Positions 7,169 through 15,072 of a DNA stretch of 64,000 nucleotides are shown here, in pieces. Source of the DNA: Streptomyces sp. NBC_00239 (GTDB taxonomy: Bacteria > Actinomycetota > Actinomycetes > Streptomycetales > Streptomycetaceae); assembly GCF_036194065.1 (NCBI RefSeq), contig NZ_CP108095.1, positions 1,736,001 through 1,800,000 on the forward strand. The letters run 5' to 3'. A program made the position numbers and the translations under genes. The first letter of the stretch is position 1. Every line of letters begins with the position of its first letter. The notes under the pieces were generated by a model, which did no database searches, was not told where the DNA came from, and worked only from the letters and a program-made list of their open reading frames with translations.

Positions 7169-9169
7169 TTACGCCTTGGGCGCGACGAGCTGGTACTCGG
7201 TGCCCAGGTTGTCGCCTGTGTCGGCGTAGAGGGTGGTCTCACCGTCGGACCAGCGGACGATCAGATCGTCGGGGTGGCCGTTGGTGTTGTAGCTGCCCGC
7301 GGTCATCGCGAGGTCGTGGGTCCACAGTTCGTTCGCCGGGGCGATCTGCTTCTGCGTGCCGATGCCGGCCGGGCTGATGTCGCGGTACAGGTCGAGCCGG
7401 CCGTCGGACCAGCGGATCGTGACGTCCCAGTTGTCGTTCCCGGTGAAGTCGCCGGCCGTCAGCAGGGTGGCGTTCCGCCAGGCGTCGCTGGGAGCCCGCA
7501 GCTGGTGCTCGGTGCCGAAGCCCGCGGTGCTGGTGTCGGTGTACAGGGTGGTCTCGCCGTCGGACCAGCGGACGACCAGGTCGGTGGTGAGGCCGGCGGT
7601 GCCGAACCGGCCGCCGATGATCTGGTCCGCGTACTTCCACACCGAGCCCATGGCCGCGAGCTGGGTCTGCGCGCCCATGCCGGCGGGCGTGACGTCGCTG
7701 TACAGGGTCACTTCGCCGCCGGCCCAGCGCACGAGGAGGTCGGACCGGGCGCCCGCGGAGAAGTCGCCGCCGGTCATCGTCACGGCGTCCTTCCACTCGG
7801 CGTTCGCGGCGCGCAGCCGGGTCTCGCGGCTGAAACCGTTCGCCCCGTTGCCCGTGTAGAGGGTGACCTCGCCGTCGGTCCAGACCACGATGAGGTCCGA
7901 GTAGGGGTCGCCGGTGTACTCGCCGGAGGCGAGGAGCTTGGCGTGGGTCCAGGTGTCGCCGCTGCCCAGGGAGAACGGCAGGGACGGCTGCCGGTAGGCG
8001 GAGCGGACAGGGTCGCGGTTGGCGACGGCGTCGTCGTACAGCTTGAACATCTCGTCGTGGGCCATCACCGCGTACGACAGGTGGTCGTTCGGGCCGCCCT
8101 CGCCGAGGCCGCCCAGGATGCCGATGATGTTGCCGGTCCTGCCGTTGAAGTCGGTCATCCAGGCGCTGCCCGACACGCCGCCGAAGTAGCCGTCGCAGGT
8201 CATCTGCATCTGGTCGTACCCGGGCAGCTGCGAGGTGATGGGCGAGCAGCGGATGGCCGTGTCGTTGGCGTCGTACTGCTTCTTCGGGTAACCGATGATG
8301 GTCACCTTCTGGGTGTAACTGGTGGCGCGCTTGAGGACGTTGGCGCCCCCGACGGCCGTCTTCAGCTGCTGGCCCCGGGCGTTCGGCTGCACCCGGGCGA
8401 AGGCGAAGTCGAGGTCCGAGTTCGGGCCCTCGCTGGTGCGGCGGGCGTCGACGAAGCCGCGCTCGATCGGCCACATGCCGTACGGCTGGGCGGCCGGGGC
8501 CTTGCCCTTGGTGTACTGCGGCACGAACGCGCTGCCGGCGCGCGGGTTGCAGTGGCCGGCCGTGACGATCAGGTTGCCGGCGGGGCTGTCCACCGCGCTG
8601 GCCGTGCAGGCGTGCAGGCTGAGGTCGGTGTTGATGCCGAAGAGGACGCCGATGGTGGCGACGCCCCCGAAGTGCTCGCCGGCCGGGCCCGCGGCGATCT
8701 GCGAGCGCAGCATGCCTTCGCGAACGGCGGACTTCGGCGTGTCGGCGACCGCCATGGCGTCCGTGGCGGCCGCCATGCGGGCCGGCGTCCAGAACTGCTC
8801 GACCTGGGCGCGCGTCCACTTCGCGGGGTTCGCGGGGAGCGGCGCCACAGGGGTCGGCGTGGCCTTCGGGGCCGCCTTCCGCGGCCGTGTGGGATTCGGG
8901 CCCGGCGTCGACGTCCGTGTCGGCCTGACCTTACCGACCGCCCTGGTCAGGGACGGGCTCGGCGTGGTGCCGGCCTCGGACCGCCGGCCCGGCGCGGCGG
9001 TGGGGCCGGGTGCCGTCTTCCCTGCCGTCGCCGCCGTGGCGGTCGGTGCGGGAGACGGGCTGTGTGCCAGTGCGGATACTGCCCCCGTGCCGGCGATCAC
9101 CGCGCCCGCGAGCAGAGCGCCCGCGGTCCGCAGGATGCGGCCTGTTCGTGTCCGGTGCCCGAATGGCAT
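7169..9169 (-). CDS. secreted trypsin-like serine protease with C-terminal FG-GAP-like repeats
   Basis: 666-residue exported protein. The signal peptide (about 1-36: basic R-T-R-T-G-R, hydrophobic core, A-L-A-H) is followed by a Pro/Thr/Ala linker (37-112). The chymotrypsin-fold domain (about 165-390) has catalytic His206 in T-A-G-H-C, Asp near 252-254 in S-D-L-D-F-A-F and Ser335 in G-V-S-G-S-A-W. From about 400 to the end there are six repeats of the type D-L-x-V-R-W-S-D-G-E-T-T-L-Y, a beta-propeller-like FG-GAP/VCBS module that probably binds a surface or glycan. ATG 9169 has GGAGGGG upstream. The gene is monocistronic with its own terminator. Confidence 0.88.
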   Translation of the reverse strand: MPFGHRTRTGRILRTAGALLAGAVIAGTGAVSALAHSPSPAPTATAATAGKTAPGPTAAPGRRSEAGTTPSPSLTRAVGKVRPTRTSTPGPNPTRPRKAAPKATPTPVAPLPANPAKWTRAQVEQFWTPARMAAATDAMAVADTPKSAVREGMLRSQIAAGPAGEHFGGVATIGVLFGINTDLSLHACTASAVDSPAGNLIVTAGHCNPRAGSAFVPQYTKGKAPAAQPYGMWPIERGFVDARRTSEGPNSDLDFAFARVQPNARGQQLKTAVGGANVLKRATSYTQKVTIIGYPKKQYDANDTAIRCSPITSQLPGYDQMQMTCDGYFGGVSGSAWMTDFNGRTGNIIGILGGLGEGGPNDHLSYAVMAHDEMFKLYDDAVANRDPVRSAYRQPSLPFSLGSGDTWTHAKLLASGEYTGDPYSDLIVVWTDGEVTLYTGNGANGFSRETRLRAANAEWKDAVTMTGGDFSAGARSDLLVRWAGGEVTLYSDVTPAGMGAQTQLAAMGSVWKYADQIIGGRFGTAGLTTDLVVRWSDGETTLYTDTSTAGFGTEHQLRAPSDAWRNATLLTAGDFTGNDNWDVTIRWSDGRLDLYRDISPAGIGTQKQIAPANELWTHDLAMTAGSYNTNGHPDDLIVRWSDGETTLYADTGDNLGTEYQLVAPKA

Positions 9170-9323
9170 GTCTGGTTTTCCCCTCCGTGGTGCATGAACG
9201 CCCGAGAGGATTGGTCGCACAAATGTTCCCCCCGGAGACGGGAATCATAGCCCGGCATTTCGGGGTGGACGGCGCACTTCGCACGCCCATCAGTCCATCC
9301 AAAAGGCATGAATCGCCCGCCTT

Positions 9324-9354
9324 TTGCGACGCCGCCCGCAAGCGTACATATGAT
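9324..9354 (+). promoter_or_regulatory. candidate promoter of the anchored secreted protein gene
   Basis: TTGCGA (9324-9329) and TATGAT (9349-9354) are separated by 19 bases; the spacing is long but the -10 is good. Transcription would start near 9361, just before the palindrome at 9366-9383. Confidence 0.4.
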
Positions 9355-9365
9355 CCATACGGGCG

Positions 9366-9383
9366 GCCCCGCACGTGCGGGGC
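9366..9383. promoter_or_regulatory. 18-bp perfect palindrome, possible operator
   Basis: GCCCCGCAC directly abuts GTGCGGGGC, giving a CACGTG centre. It lies between the predicted start point and the ATG at 9408. The zero-length spacer favours a dimer-bound operator over an RNA hairpin. Confidence 0.45.
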
Positions 9384-9407
9384 GACCGAGCCCGCCATGG
9401 GGGTGCG

Positions 9408-9980
9408 ATGCGCACGACAGCCGTTCTTCTCTCCGCGGCGGCGGCCGTGACGGTGGCGACCGGAGCGCCGGCGCTCCCCGCCGCGGCCGCCGACGGGGAC
9501 GCACCGCTGAGCGTGAGTCCTACCGCCGCCCACCGCGGCGACGCCGTACGGGTGTTCCTCGCGGGCGGAGCGGGCGGGGACGCCGAGGGCGTCGACGTGT
9601 CGGCGGCCGGCCCGGACTGGCGGGGCGAGTCGCCGGCCTTCACGGCGCCGGCGGCGCTCGCCGCCTACGGCAAGGGCGCCACCCTGTCGGGCGAGACGCG
9701 CATCCGCTGCGACGTCCGCCCCGGCACCTACACCGTGACCCTCAAGGGCACCGGCATCCGCACCCGCACCGACCGGGTACGGCTGACCGCGACGCTCACC
9801 GTCACCCCGGACGCGGCGGACACGCCGTCCGCGCGGTGCGCGGCGCAGGCGGACGAGGAGTCCGGCGGCGGGTCCCGGGGCCGGTGGGCGGCCGGCATCG
9901 GCCTGCTGGCAGCGGCGTCGGCGGCGGGCGCATGGGCCTACGTACGACGGACCCGGCGCCGCCGCGCCACCGGGGCGTAA
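9408..9980 (+). CDS. secreted protein with C-terminal membrane anchor
   Basis: 190 residues, function not recognised. An N-terminal signal peptide (about 1-28, ending A-A-A-A-D) is followed by a small beta-rich domain (about 30-140) with two cysteines, one in R-I-R-C-D-V-R-P-G-T-Y-T-V-T. A Gly/Ser spacer, one membrane segment (about 160-178) and a basic R-R-T-R-R-R-R end follow, the layout of a type I membrane-anchored surface protein. ATG 9408 begins the signal peptide. It is transcribed away from the protease gene and convergent with the next. Confidence 0.75.
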   Translation: MRTTAVLLSAAAAVTVATGAPALPAAAADGDAPLSVSPTAAHRGDAVRVFLAGGAGGDAEGVDVSAAGPDWRGESPAFTAPAALAAYGKGATLSGETRIRCDVRPGTYTVTLKGTGIRTRTDRVRLTATLTVTPDAADTPSARCAAQADEESGGGSRGRWAAGIGLLAAASAAGAWAYVRRTRRRRATGA

Positions 9981-10080
9981 CACACCGCGCCGCCGGGGCG
10001 CGAAACCGCCCGGCCGGGCCGCACCCGCGGCCCACGGGCAGCCACGCCCGGCCCGCAGCGCCCGCGGCCTCGGTCGCGAG

Positions 10081-11340
10081 CTACGCCAGGGGGGCCGCGG
10101 TCCGCTCCTCGTCCTCCGGGCCGCGCGCCGCGCCGGACCCGGCGACCGGAGCCGTTCCGGGGGCGTCGACTTCGCCCGCGGGGATGGCCGCGGCCGGGAG
10201 CGGAGCCGGTCGACGGGTGGCGGGCGTCCCGCCCCCGGCGGCGATTTCGCGCCACCAGGGCGTGGCCGGCACGTCGTCCGTGCCGGGCTCGAAGGGGAGG
10301 CCGGGGATCGGCAGCGCGATCCGGGCGCCCGCGCGGGCGGCCGCCTCTACCGTGCCCTCGCCCGGCTCCTCCCACGGGTGGGGCGCCAGGTTGAACGTGC
10401 CCCAGTGGATCGGCAGCATCGTGCCGGACGGCTGCCCGCCCTGCAGGTCGAGGTGGGCGCGCATGCCCTCCTCGGGCGTCATGTGGATGTCGGGCCAGTA
10501 CTCGCTGTAGGCGCCGATCTGGATCATCGTGGCGTCGAAGGGACCGTGCTCGGCGCCGATCTCCTTGAAGCCGGGGAAGTATCCGGTGTCACCGCTGTGG
10601 TAGATCCGGTGCGCGTCGCCCGCGACGACCCACGAGGCCCACAGGGTGTGCTGCTGGTTGCGCAGGCCGCGGCCGCAGAAGTGGCGGGCCGGGGTGGCCG
10701 TCAGCGACAGGCCCGCGATCTTCGTGCTCTCGTTCCAGTCCAGCTCGCGGATCCGGTCCGGCGCGACGCCCCACCGCTCCAGGTGCGCGCCCACGCCGAG
10801 CGGCACCGCGAAGAGCGTGTCCGTGCCCACCAGGGCCTTGATCGTCGGCAGGTCCAGGTGGTCGTAGTGGTCGTGGGAGATCACCACGACGTCGACCGGG
10901 CCGAGCGAGGCCAGCGGCACGGGCACCGGGTGCAGGCGCTTGGGGCCGGCGAAGCTGTACGGAGAGCAGCGCTCTCCCCACACCGGGTCGAAGAGCACCC
11001 GGCGGCCGTCGATCTCGGCGAGGACGCTGCTGTGCCCCATCCACGTCAGCCGCAGTCCGCTCTGCGGCGGGTGCGAGAGGTCCTTGAGGGTGGTCGGGTG
11101 GACCGGGATGGGTGCCGCCGGCACCCGGCGGACCCGCTCCTCCTTGCGGAAGTAGACCTTCGCGAAGTTCAGCATCGACCCGGACGGCCGCCGCCGCGCC
11201 CCGACGGGGTTCTGGAACACGCCGTCGGCGAAGTTCGGCGAACGGCGGATCCGCTCCATCCGGTCACCGGACGGGTCCGCTCCGAAGGCGGCCGGGCGCA
11301 GCGCGCGGAGTTCTGAACGCAGTGGTCGGGAGCCGGTCAA
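10081..11340 (-). CDS. metallo-beta-lactamase-fold hydrolase (NAPE-PLD/UlaG-like)
   Basis: 419 residues. The metal-binding H-D-H-Y-D-H (156-161) and the preceding W-M-G-H-S-S-V-L place it in the UlaG/NAPE-PLD branch of the MBL fold, which hydrolyses phosphodiester or lactone substrates with two zinc ions. H-S-G-D-T-G-Y-F and I-H-W-G-T-F supply later ligands. The start chosen is TTG 11340, because AGGAGG lies four bases before it; upstream in-frame starts lack such a site. The last ~60 residues are Ala/Pro/Gly-rich and poorly conserved in type. The substrate cannot be told. It could be a lipid hydrolase. Confidence 0.8.
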   Translation of the reverse strand: MTGSRPLRSELRALRPAAFGADPSGDRMERIRRSPNFADGVFQNPVGARRRPSGSMLNFAKVYFRKEERVRRVPAAPIPVHPTTLKDLSHPPQSGLRLTWMGHSSVLAEIDGRRVLFDPVWGERCSPYSFAGPKRLHPVPVPLASLGPVDVVVISHDHYDHLDLPTIKALVGTDTLFAVPLGVGAHLERWGVAPDRIRELDWNESTKIAGLSLTATPARHFCGRGLRNQQHTLWASWVVAGDAHRIYHSGDTGYFPGFKEIGAEHGPFDATMIQIGAYSEYWPDIHMTPEEGMRAHLDLQGGQPSGTMLPIHWGTFNLAPHPWEEPGEGTVEAAARAGARIALPIPGLPFEPGTDDVPATPWWREIAAGGGTPATRRPAPLPAAAIPAGEVDAPGTAPVAGSGAARGPEDEERTAAPLA

Positions 11341-11529
11341 AGCGCCTCCTGGGGCGGTGGGAACTGATGTGGTCCGCTGTGTCTCTGCCCATCCCAACGC
11401 GTACCCGACCCGAACGATTCCGGCCACGCCGTTTCGGGTGGACGGATCGTGTGGACGGGCCGGTGGACGGGTGGAGTGGGCGGATCGTTCGGACGCACCG
11501 GACGGCGTGTCCTCACCGCCCGGCAGCCG

Positions 11530-12402
11530 CTACAGCGGGAGCAGGTCGGGCCGCTTCGGCTCGACGTGGTCCCCGGAGGACTCGCCGCGCAGCCGCCGCC
11601 CGATCCACGGTACGAGGTAGTCCCGCGCCCACTGGATGTTGTCGCGGGTGACTTCCGCCGAGCCGCGCGGCTGCTGCGGCGGCCAGGGCTGGTCCGGGTC
11701 GGCCGGCACCTCCAGGCCCAGGACCTGGGCCGCCCGCAGGGCCACCCGGGTGTGCCCCTCCGGCGACAGGTGCAGCCGGTCGTCGTCCCAGGCCCGCCGG
11801 TCCTGGATCGACTTCAGGGACCACAGGTCGAGCACCGGGCAGTCGTACCGGTCGGCGATCGCCCGGACGTGCGCGCTGTACGTGGCGACCTTGCCCCGGA
11901 TGTGGCGCAGGACGGGGACGCCCCGCGTGTCGAACCCGGTGGTGATCATGACCGTGCCGACCGCGCCGGTGAGGTCGGCGACGGCCGCCTCGAATCGCTC
12001 CGCGACGTCGTCGGGGTCGCTGCCCGGCCGGATGATGTCGTTGCCGCCCGCGCAGAAGGTCACGAGTTCGGGGGCCAGCTCCTTGGCCCGGGGCACCTGC
12101 TCGGCCACGATCTGGTCGAGGAGCCGGCCGCGCACCGCGAGGTTGGCGTACCGGAAGTCGTGCTCCTCGCGCCGGTCGGCGAGGAGGACGGCGAGCCGGT
12201 CCGCCCAGCCCACGAAGGCCTCACTCGCTCCGGGGACGTCGAGGCCGACCCGGCCGTCCGGGATACCGGGGCCGCCGGGCCCGCCCGGGCCGGGGCCGGG
12301 GTCGCCCACACCCTCGGTGAAGCTGTCGCCGATCGCCGCGTAGGAGCCGAAGGGGATCACGGGACCCCGTCCGGATGAGAGAAAAGTCGAATCGCCTGCC
12401 AC
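11530..12402 (-). CDS. SGNH/GDSL-family hydrolase
   Basis: 290-residue esterase-type enzyme. Block I G-D-S-F-T-E-G carries the nucleophile Ser27, block III A-G-G-N-D the oxyanion Asn121, and D-R-L-H-L-S (208-213) the catalytic Asp/His. There is no signal peptide, so it is probably intracellular. A short Gly/Pro tract (about 33-50) is inserted after block I. It starts with GTG. The substrate (lipid, acetylated glycan or thioester) is not evident. Confidence 0.87.
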   Translation of the reverse strand: MAGDSTFLSSGRGPVIPFGSYAAIGDSFTEGVGDPGPGPGGPGGPGIPDGRVGLDVPGASEAFVGWADRLAVLLADRREEHDFRYANLAVRGRLLDQIVAEQVPRAKELAPELVTFCAGGNDIIRPGSDPDDVAERFEAAVADLTGAVGTVMITTGFDTRGVPVLRHIRGKVATYSAHVRAIADRYDCPVLDLWSLKSIQDRRAWDDDRLHLSPEGHTRVALRAAQVLGLEVPADPDQPWPPQQPRGSAEVTRDNIQWARDYLVPWIGRRLRGESSGDHVEPKRPDLLPL

Positions 12403-12530
12403 GGGAGCACATCTTTCACCTCGCGATGTGACTTACGCGACCGTAGGAAGGGGTTGACGCGGGGTGATCTATACCACCCGGTCAGTTTCAGCCATTTGGA
12501 ATACGTCAGGAATAAGAGCGGGCGCACACG

Positions 12531-12571
12531 CGGCCGGGGCCGGAATCCCCCTCGGATTCCGGCCCCGGCCG
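12531..12571. terminator. terminator of the LysM/M23 gene
   Basis: 18-bp perfect arms beginning CGGCCGGGGCCGG around a five-base CCCTC loop, 18 bases after the stop of the leftward gene. Confidence 0.85.
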
Positions 12572-12588
12572 TCGGACGGCGTGAGCCG

Positions 12589-13578
12589 TCAGACGCTCAC
12601 GCCCTGCGCACGCAGGTAGGCGAGCGGGTCGATGTCGTCGCCGTACGACGGCCCGGTGCGGATCTCGAAGTGCAGGTGCGGCCCGGTCGAGTTGCCCGTG
12701 GAGCCGGACAGGCCGACGGAGTCGCCGGCCGACACGCTCTGGCCGGAGGAGACGCTCAGGGAGGAGAGGTGGGCGTACTGCGAGTAGTGGCCGTCGGCGT
12801 GGCGGATGATCACCTCGTTGCCGTACGAGCCGGCCCAGCCGGCCGAGACCACGGTGCCCGCGCCGACGGCGTGGACGGTGGTGCCGGAGCCGACGGTGAA
12901 GTCCACACCGGTGTGGTAACCGCTGGACCACATGCTGCCGCCCTGGCGGTACGAGGTGGAGATGGGGGCGGACACCGGCGCGACGAACCCGGCGGCGGAC
13001 TTCGAGCCGGCGGCCACGGCGGACCCGGAAGCCGAAGACGAAGAAGACGAAGAAGAGGAGTCGGCAGAGGAAGCGGAGCCCGACTCGGAGGAGCCCGAGG
13101 TGCGCGCGCTCTGCGGCGCCGCCGACTTGTGACCGGACCGGGAAGCGCGCTCGCGCTTCGGCTCGCCCTCGGCCTTGGCGCCGGCCTTCGTCTTGGCCGT
13201 GCCGCCGAGGGTCAGCTCCAGACCCGGGTGGATCAGCGACGGATCGGTGCCGACCGCCGCGCGGTTGTCGGCGTAGAGCCGCTCCCAGCCGCCCTCGAGG
13301 TTCCGCTCCGCGGCGATCTTGGAGAGGTAGTCGCCGGCGACGACGGTGTACGTGGTCGGCGCGGCCTTCGTCGCAGCGGCCGAAGCCGGCGCCTGGGCCT
13401 GGACGTGCGCCGCCGCCTGGGCCGGAACCGCGGCCGGGGCGGCCGCCTTCTCGGCGGCGTGGGCGCCGGTGGCGCCCATCAGCGGCAGCGCGAGCGCCGC
13501 GCTTCCCGTGCCGGCGGCGACGAGGCCGCGGGCCATCGGGTTGCTCTTCGGGCGGCGGTGCTTACCCTTTCCGGGCAT
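12589..13578 (-). CDS. secreted LysM-M23 peptidoglycan endopeptidase
   Basis: 329 residues. A long basic signal peptide (1-42, ending A-H-A-A-E) is followed by a LysM domain (about 75-124, starting T-Y-T-V-V-A-G-D-Y-L), a charged and very Ser-rich linker (about 135-200), and an M23 zinc endopeptidase domain (about 205-325) with H-T-G-V-D-F and the metal/catalytic H-L-H-F-E. It should bind peptidoglycan and cut cross-bridge peptides during growth or spore germination. The ATG has GAGAGGAA upstream. The 5' leader is a c-di-AMP riboswitch, as in other streptomycete wall-hydrolase genes. Confidence 0.93.
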   Translation of the reverse strand: MPGKGKHRRPKSNPMARGLVAAGTGSAALALPLMGATGAHAAEKAAAPAAVPAQAAAHVQAQAPASAAATKAAPTTYTVVAGDYLSKIAAERNLEGGWERLYADNRAAVGTDPSLIHPGLELTLGGTAKTKAGAKAEGEPKRERASRSGHKSAAPQSARTSGSSESGSASSADSSSSSSSSSASGSAVAAGSKSAAGFVAPVSAPISTSYRQGGSMWSSGYHTGVDFTVGSGTTVHAVGAGTVVSAGWAGSYGNEVIIRHADGHYSQYAHLSSLSVSSGQSVSAGDSVGLSGSTGNSTGPHLHFEIRTGPSYGDDIDPLAYLRAQGVSV

Positions 13579-13596
13579 GGCGAATTCCTCTCCGTC

Positions 13597-13790
13597 GCCT
13601 GCGAGGTGAGCTGTCGGGTTCGGACTGGAGATGTCCGGCCGTACGAGTACGGCTTCACCCCAAGCCGTTCCGGAGTAAAGATCCAGAACGGCGGCTTACC
13701 TGGTTCCCCCGCTCCTGCCGTACGTAATTGGTCGGATGCGGTTTCCGGGTGGCGGCAGGATTTGGCGTTCCACCCGGCTCGGCCGTGAAC
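13597..13790 (-). ncRNA. ydaO/yuaA-type cyclic di-AMP riboswitch
   Basis: Read on the minus strand, the leader of the LysM/M23 gene has the ordered ydaO signature: GCCGAGCCGGGTGGAACGCC, AAATCCTGCCGCC, GGGGGAACCAGGTAAGCCG, GGGGTGAAGCCG, then CGAACCCGACAGCTCACCTCG closing the aptamer about 20 bases before the start codon. In Streptomyces these elements turn off resuscitation and wall-hydrolase genes when c-di-AMP is high. Edges are approximate. Confidence 0.85.
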
Positions 13791-14024
13791 GTAATCGAGT
13801 TCGGCCGGGCGGAACAAGTCATGAATTCCCCAAAGGAATCGGGGAGCTGAATGATCGCCGGAATTACGGTCACTGTCCGTCTATTGCGGGCACGTAACAG
13901 CCGTCCCCACAACGGGTTTCGACTCGGACCCCCCAGCACGCACGGTCACCGTATGATCCTGCTCACGAGCGAGGGGCGGACGTGCCCGCACGCCCCTCCA
14001 CATCTGCCCGACCCTTGCGGTAAC

Positions 14025-14053
14025 TTGACGCCAAGTAGCGCAATTCGGACATA
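14025..14053 (+). promoter_or_regulatory. candidate promoter of the phosphatase gene
   Basis: TTGACG (14025-14030), 17 bases, GACATA (14048-14053). The -35 is good and the -10 poor. The 13791-14024 stretch holds nothing else I can name. Confidence 0.35.
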
Positions 14054-14088
14054 GCCCCAGGTGCCCCACTTCGCCGCAAGGAGCCCAC

Positions 14089-14889
14089 GTGACCCAGCGC
14101 ATACCGACCGAGCCCCGGCTGACCGGAGTCCGTAACTTCCGTGACGTAGGCGGCCTTCCGACCATTGACGGACGTCGGGTGCGTAGCGGTCATCTCTTCC
14201 GAAGCGGACATCTGGCACATGCCACCGAAACGGATACCGAGTACCTCAACTCGCTCGGCCTCCACACCATCTTCGACTTCCGCAACGCGTCCGATCAGGC
14301 CCTTGAGGGTGCGGACGTGGCACTCACCGGCGTGCGGCACGTGAACCTCCCGCTGTCCGACCCGGCGTACGGCGGCGACTTCTGGCGGATGGTCCGCGAG
14401 GGCGGCGTCGAGCAGCTCCGCGACATCCTCGGCGAGGGCAAGGCCGCCGCGCGCATGTCCTTCTCGTACCAGAGGATGATCAAGGAGCGGACCGCGGAGC
14501 ACAGCCGGGTCGTGCACGCGATGGCCGACGACAGCGTGCCGGTGCTGCTGCACTGCGCGGCCGGCAAGGACCGCGCCGGTCTGTCCATCGCCGTCACCCT
14601 GCTCGCGCTCGGCGTCGAGCGCGACGCCATCACGGCGGACTACCTGGAATCGAACGCCCCGCACCGCCGCTACCGGGTCAAGCGCAGCGGGCCCGAGGAC
14701 GAGCACAGCCCCGAGGCACTGGAGCTGCTCGGCCCCCTCTTCGACGCGCGCGCCGAGTACCTGGACGCGGCCTTCGCCGCCATCGACGAGACCTGGGGCG
14801 GGGTGGACCCGTACCTGTCCGACGGCCTGGGGCTGAGCCCCGAAACCCTGGAGCGGCTGCGCACCCGGCTCCTGGAGGAGGCCCGCTAG
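14089..14889 (+). CDS. protein-tyrosine phosphatase (PF13350 type)
   Basis: 266-residue phosphatase of the class with the loop H-C-A-A-G-K-D-R-A-G (155-164). Cys156 is the nucleophile and Arg162 binds phosphate. The N-terminal G-V-R-N-F-R-D-V-G-G is the family hallmark. Such enzymes dephosphorylate phosphotyrosine or phosphoinositides; the substrate here is not known. The GTG start follows AAGGAG at good spacing. It converges with the DUF6126 mini-gene, and the two stops overlap by four bases. Confidence 0.88.
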   Translation: MTQRIPTEPRLTGVRNFRDVGGLPTIDGRRVRSGHLFRSGHLAHATETDTEYLNSLGLHTIFDFRNASDQALEGADVALTGVRHVNLPLSDPAYGGDFWRMVREGGVEQLRDILGEGKAAARMSFSYQRMIKERTAEHSRVVHAMADDSVPVLLHCAAGKDRAGLSIAVTLLALGVERDAITADYLESNAPHRRYRVKRSGPEDEHSPEALELLGPLFDARAEYLDAAFAAIDETWGGVDPYLSDGLGLSPETLERLRTRLLEEAR

Positions 14890-15059
14890 CGCTCGCCGCC
14901 CACGGTGAAGAGCAGGTAGACGAAGGCCGCGAAGAGGTGGCCCGCCACGACGTACACGAAGACCCGGATCGCGAGCCCCCGCGGAATCCGGTCCTCGATG
15001 AACCGGCGGGCCCCCGTCCTCGGCTCCGGGTCCGTACCGCTGGTCTCGCTGTCGTCCAT
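14886..15059 (-). CDS. DUF6126-type small membrane protein
   Basis: 57-residue protein. A polar, charged N-terminus (M-D-D-S-E-T-S-G..) is followed by R-F-I-E-D-R and one membrane helix (about 31-54) containing V-F-V-Y-V-V-A-G-H-L-F-A-A-F. The A-G-H-L-F-A-A-F core is what I recall of the DUF6126 family of streptomycetes. Function unknown. It lies just beyond the aminotransferase gene in the same direction, so it may be read from the end of the hopanoid operon. Its stop overlaps the phosphatase stop. Confidence 0.7.
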   Translation of the reverse strand: MDDSETSGTDPEPRTGARRFIEDRIPRGLAIRVFVYVVAGHLFAAFVYLLFTVGGER

Positions 15060-15072
15060 GCGAGCGATTCTG

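Noticed and set aside
6845..7242. Minus-strand frames with V-V-R-A or P-S-Y-G repeats
   Set aside because: Read-through of the 12-bp repeat array; no start signals, and they overlap the terminator and protease gene.
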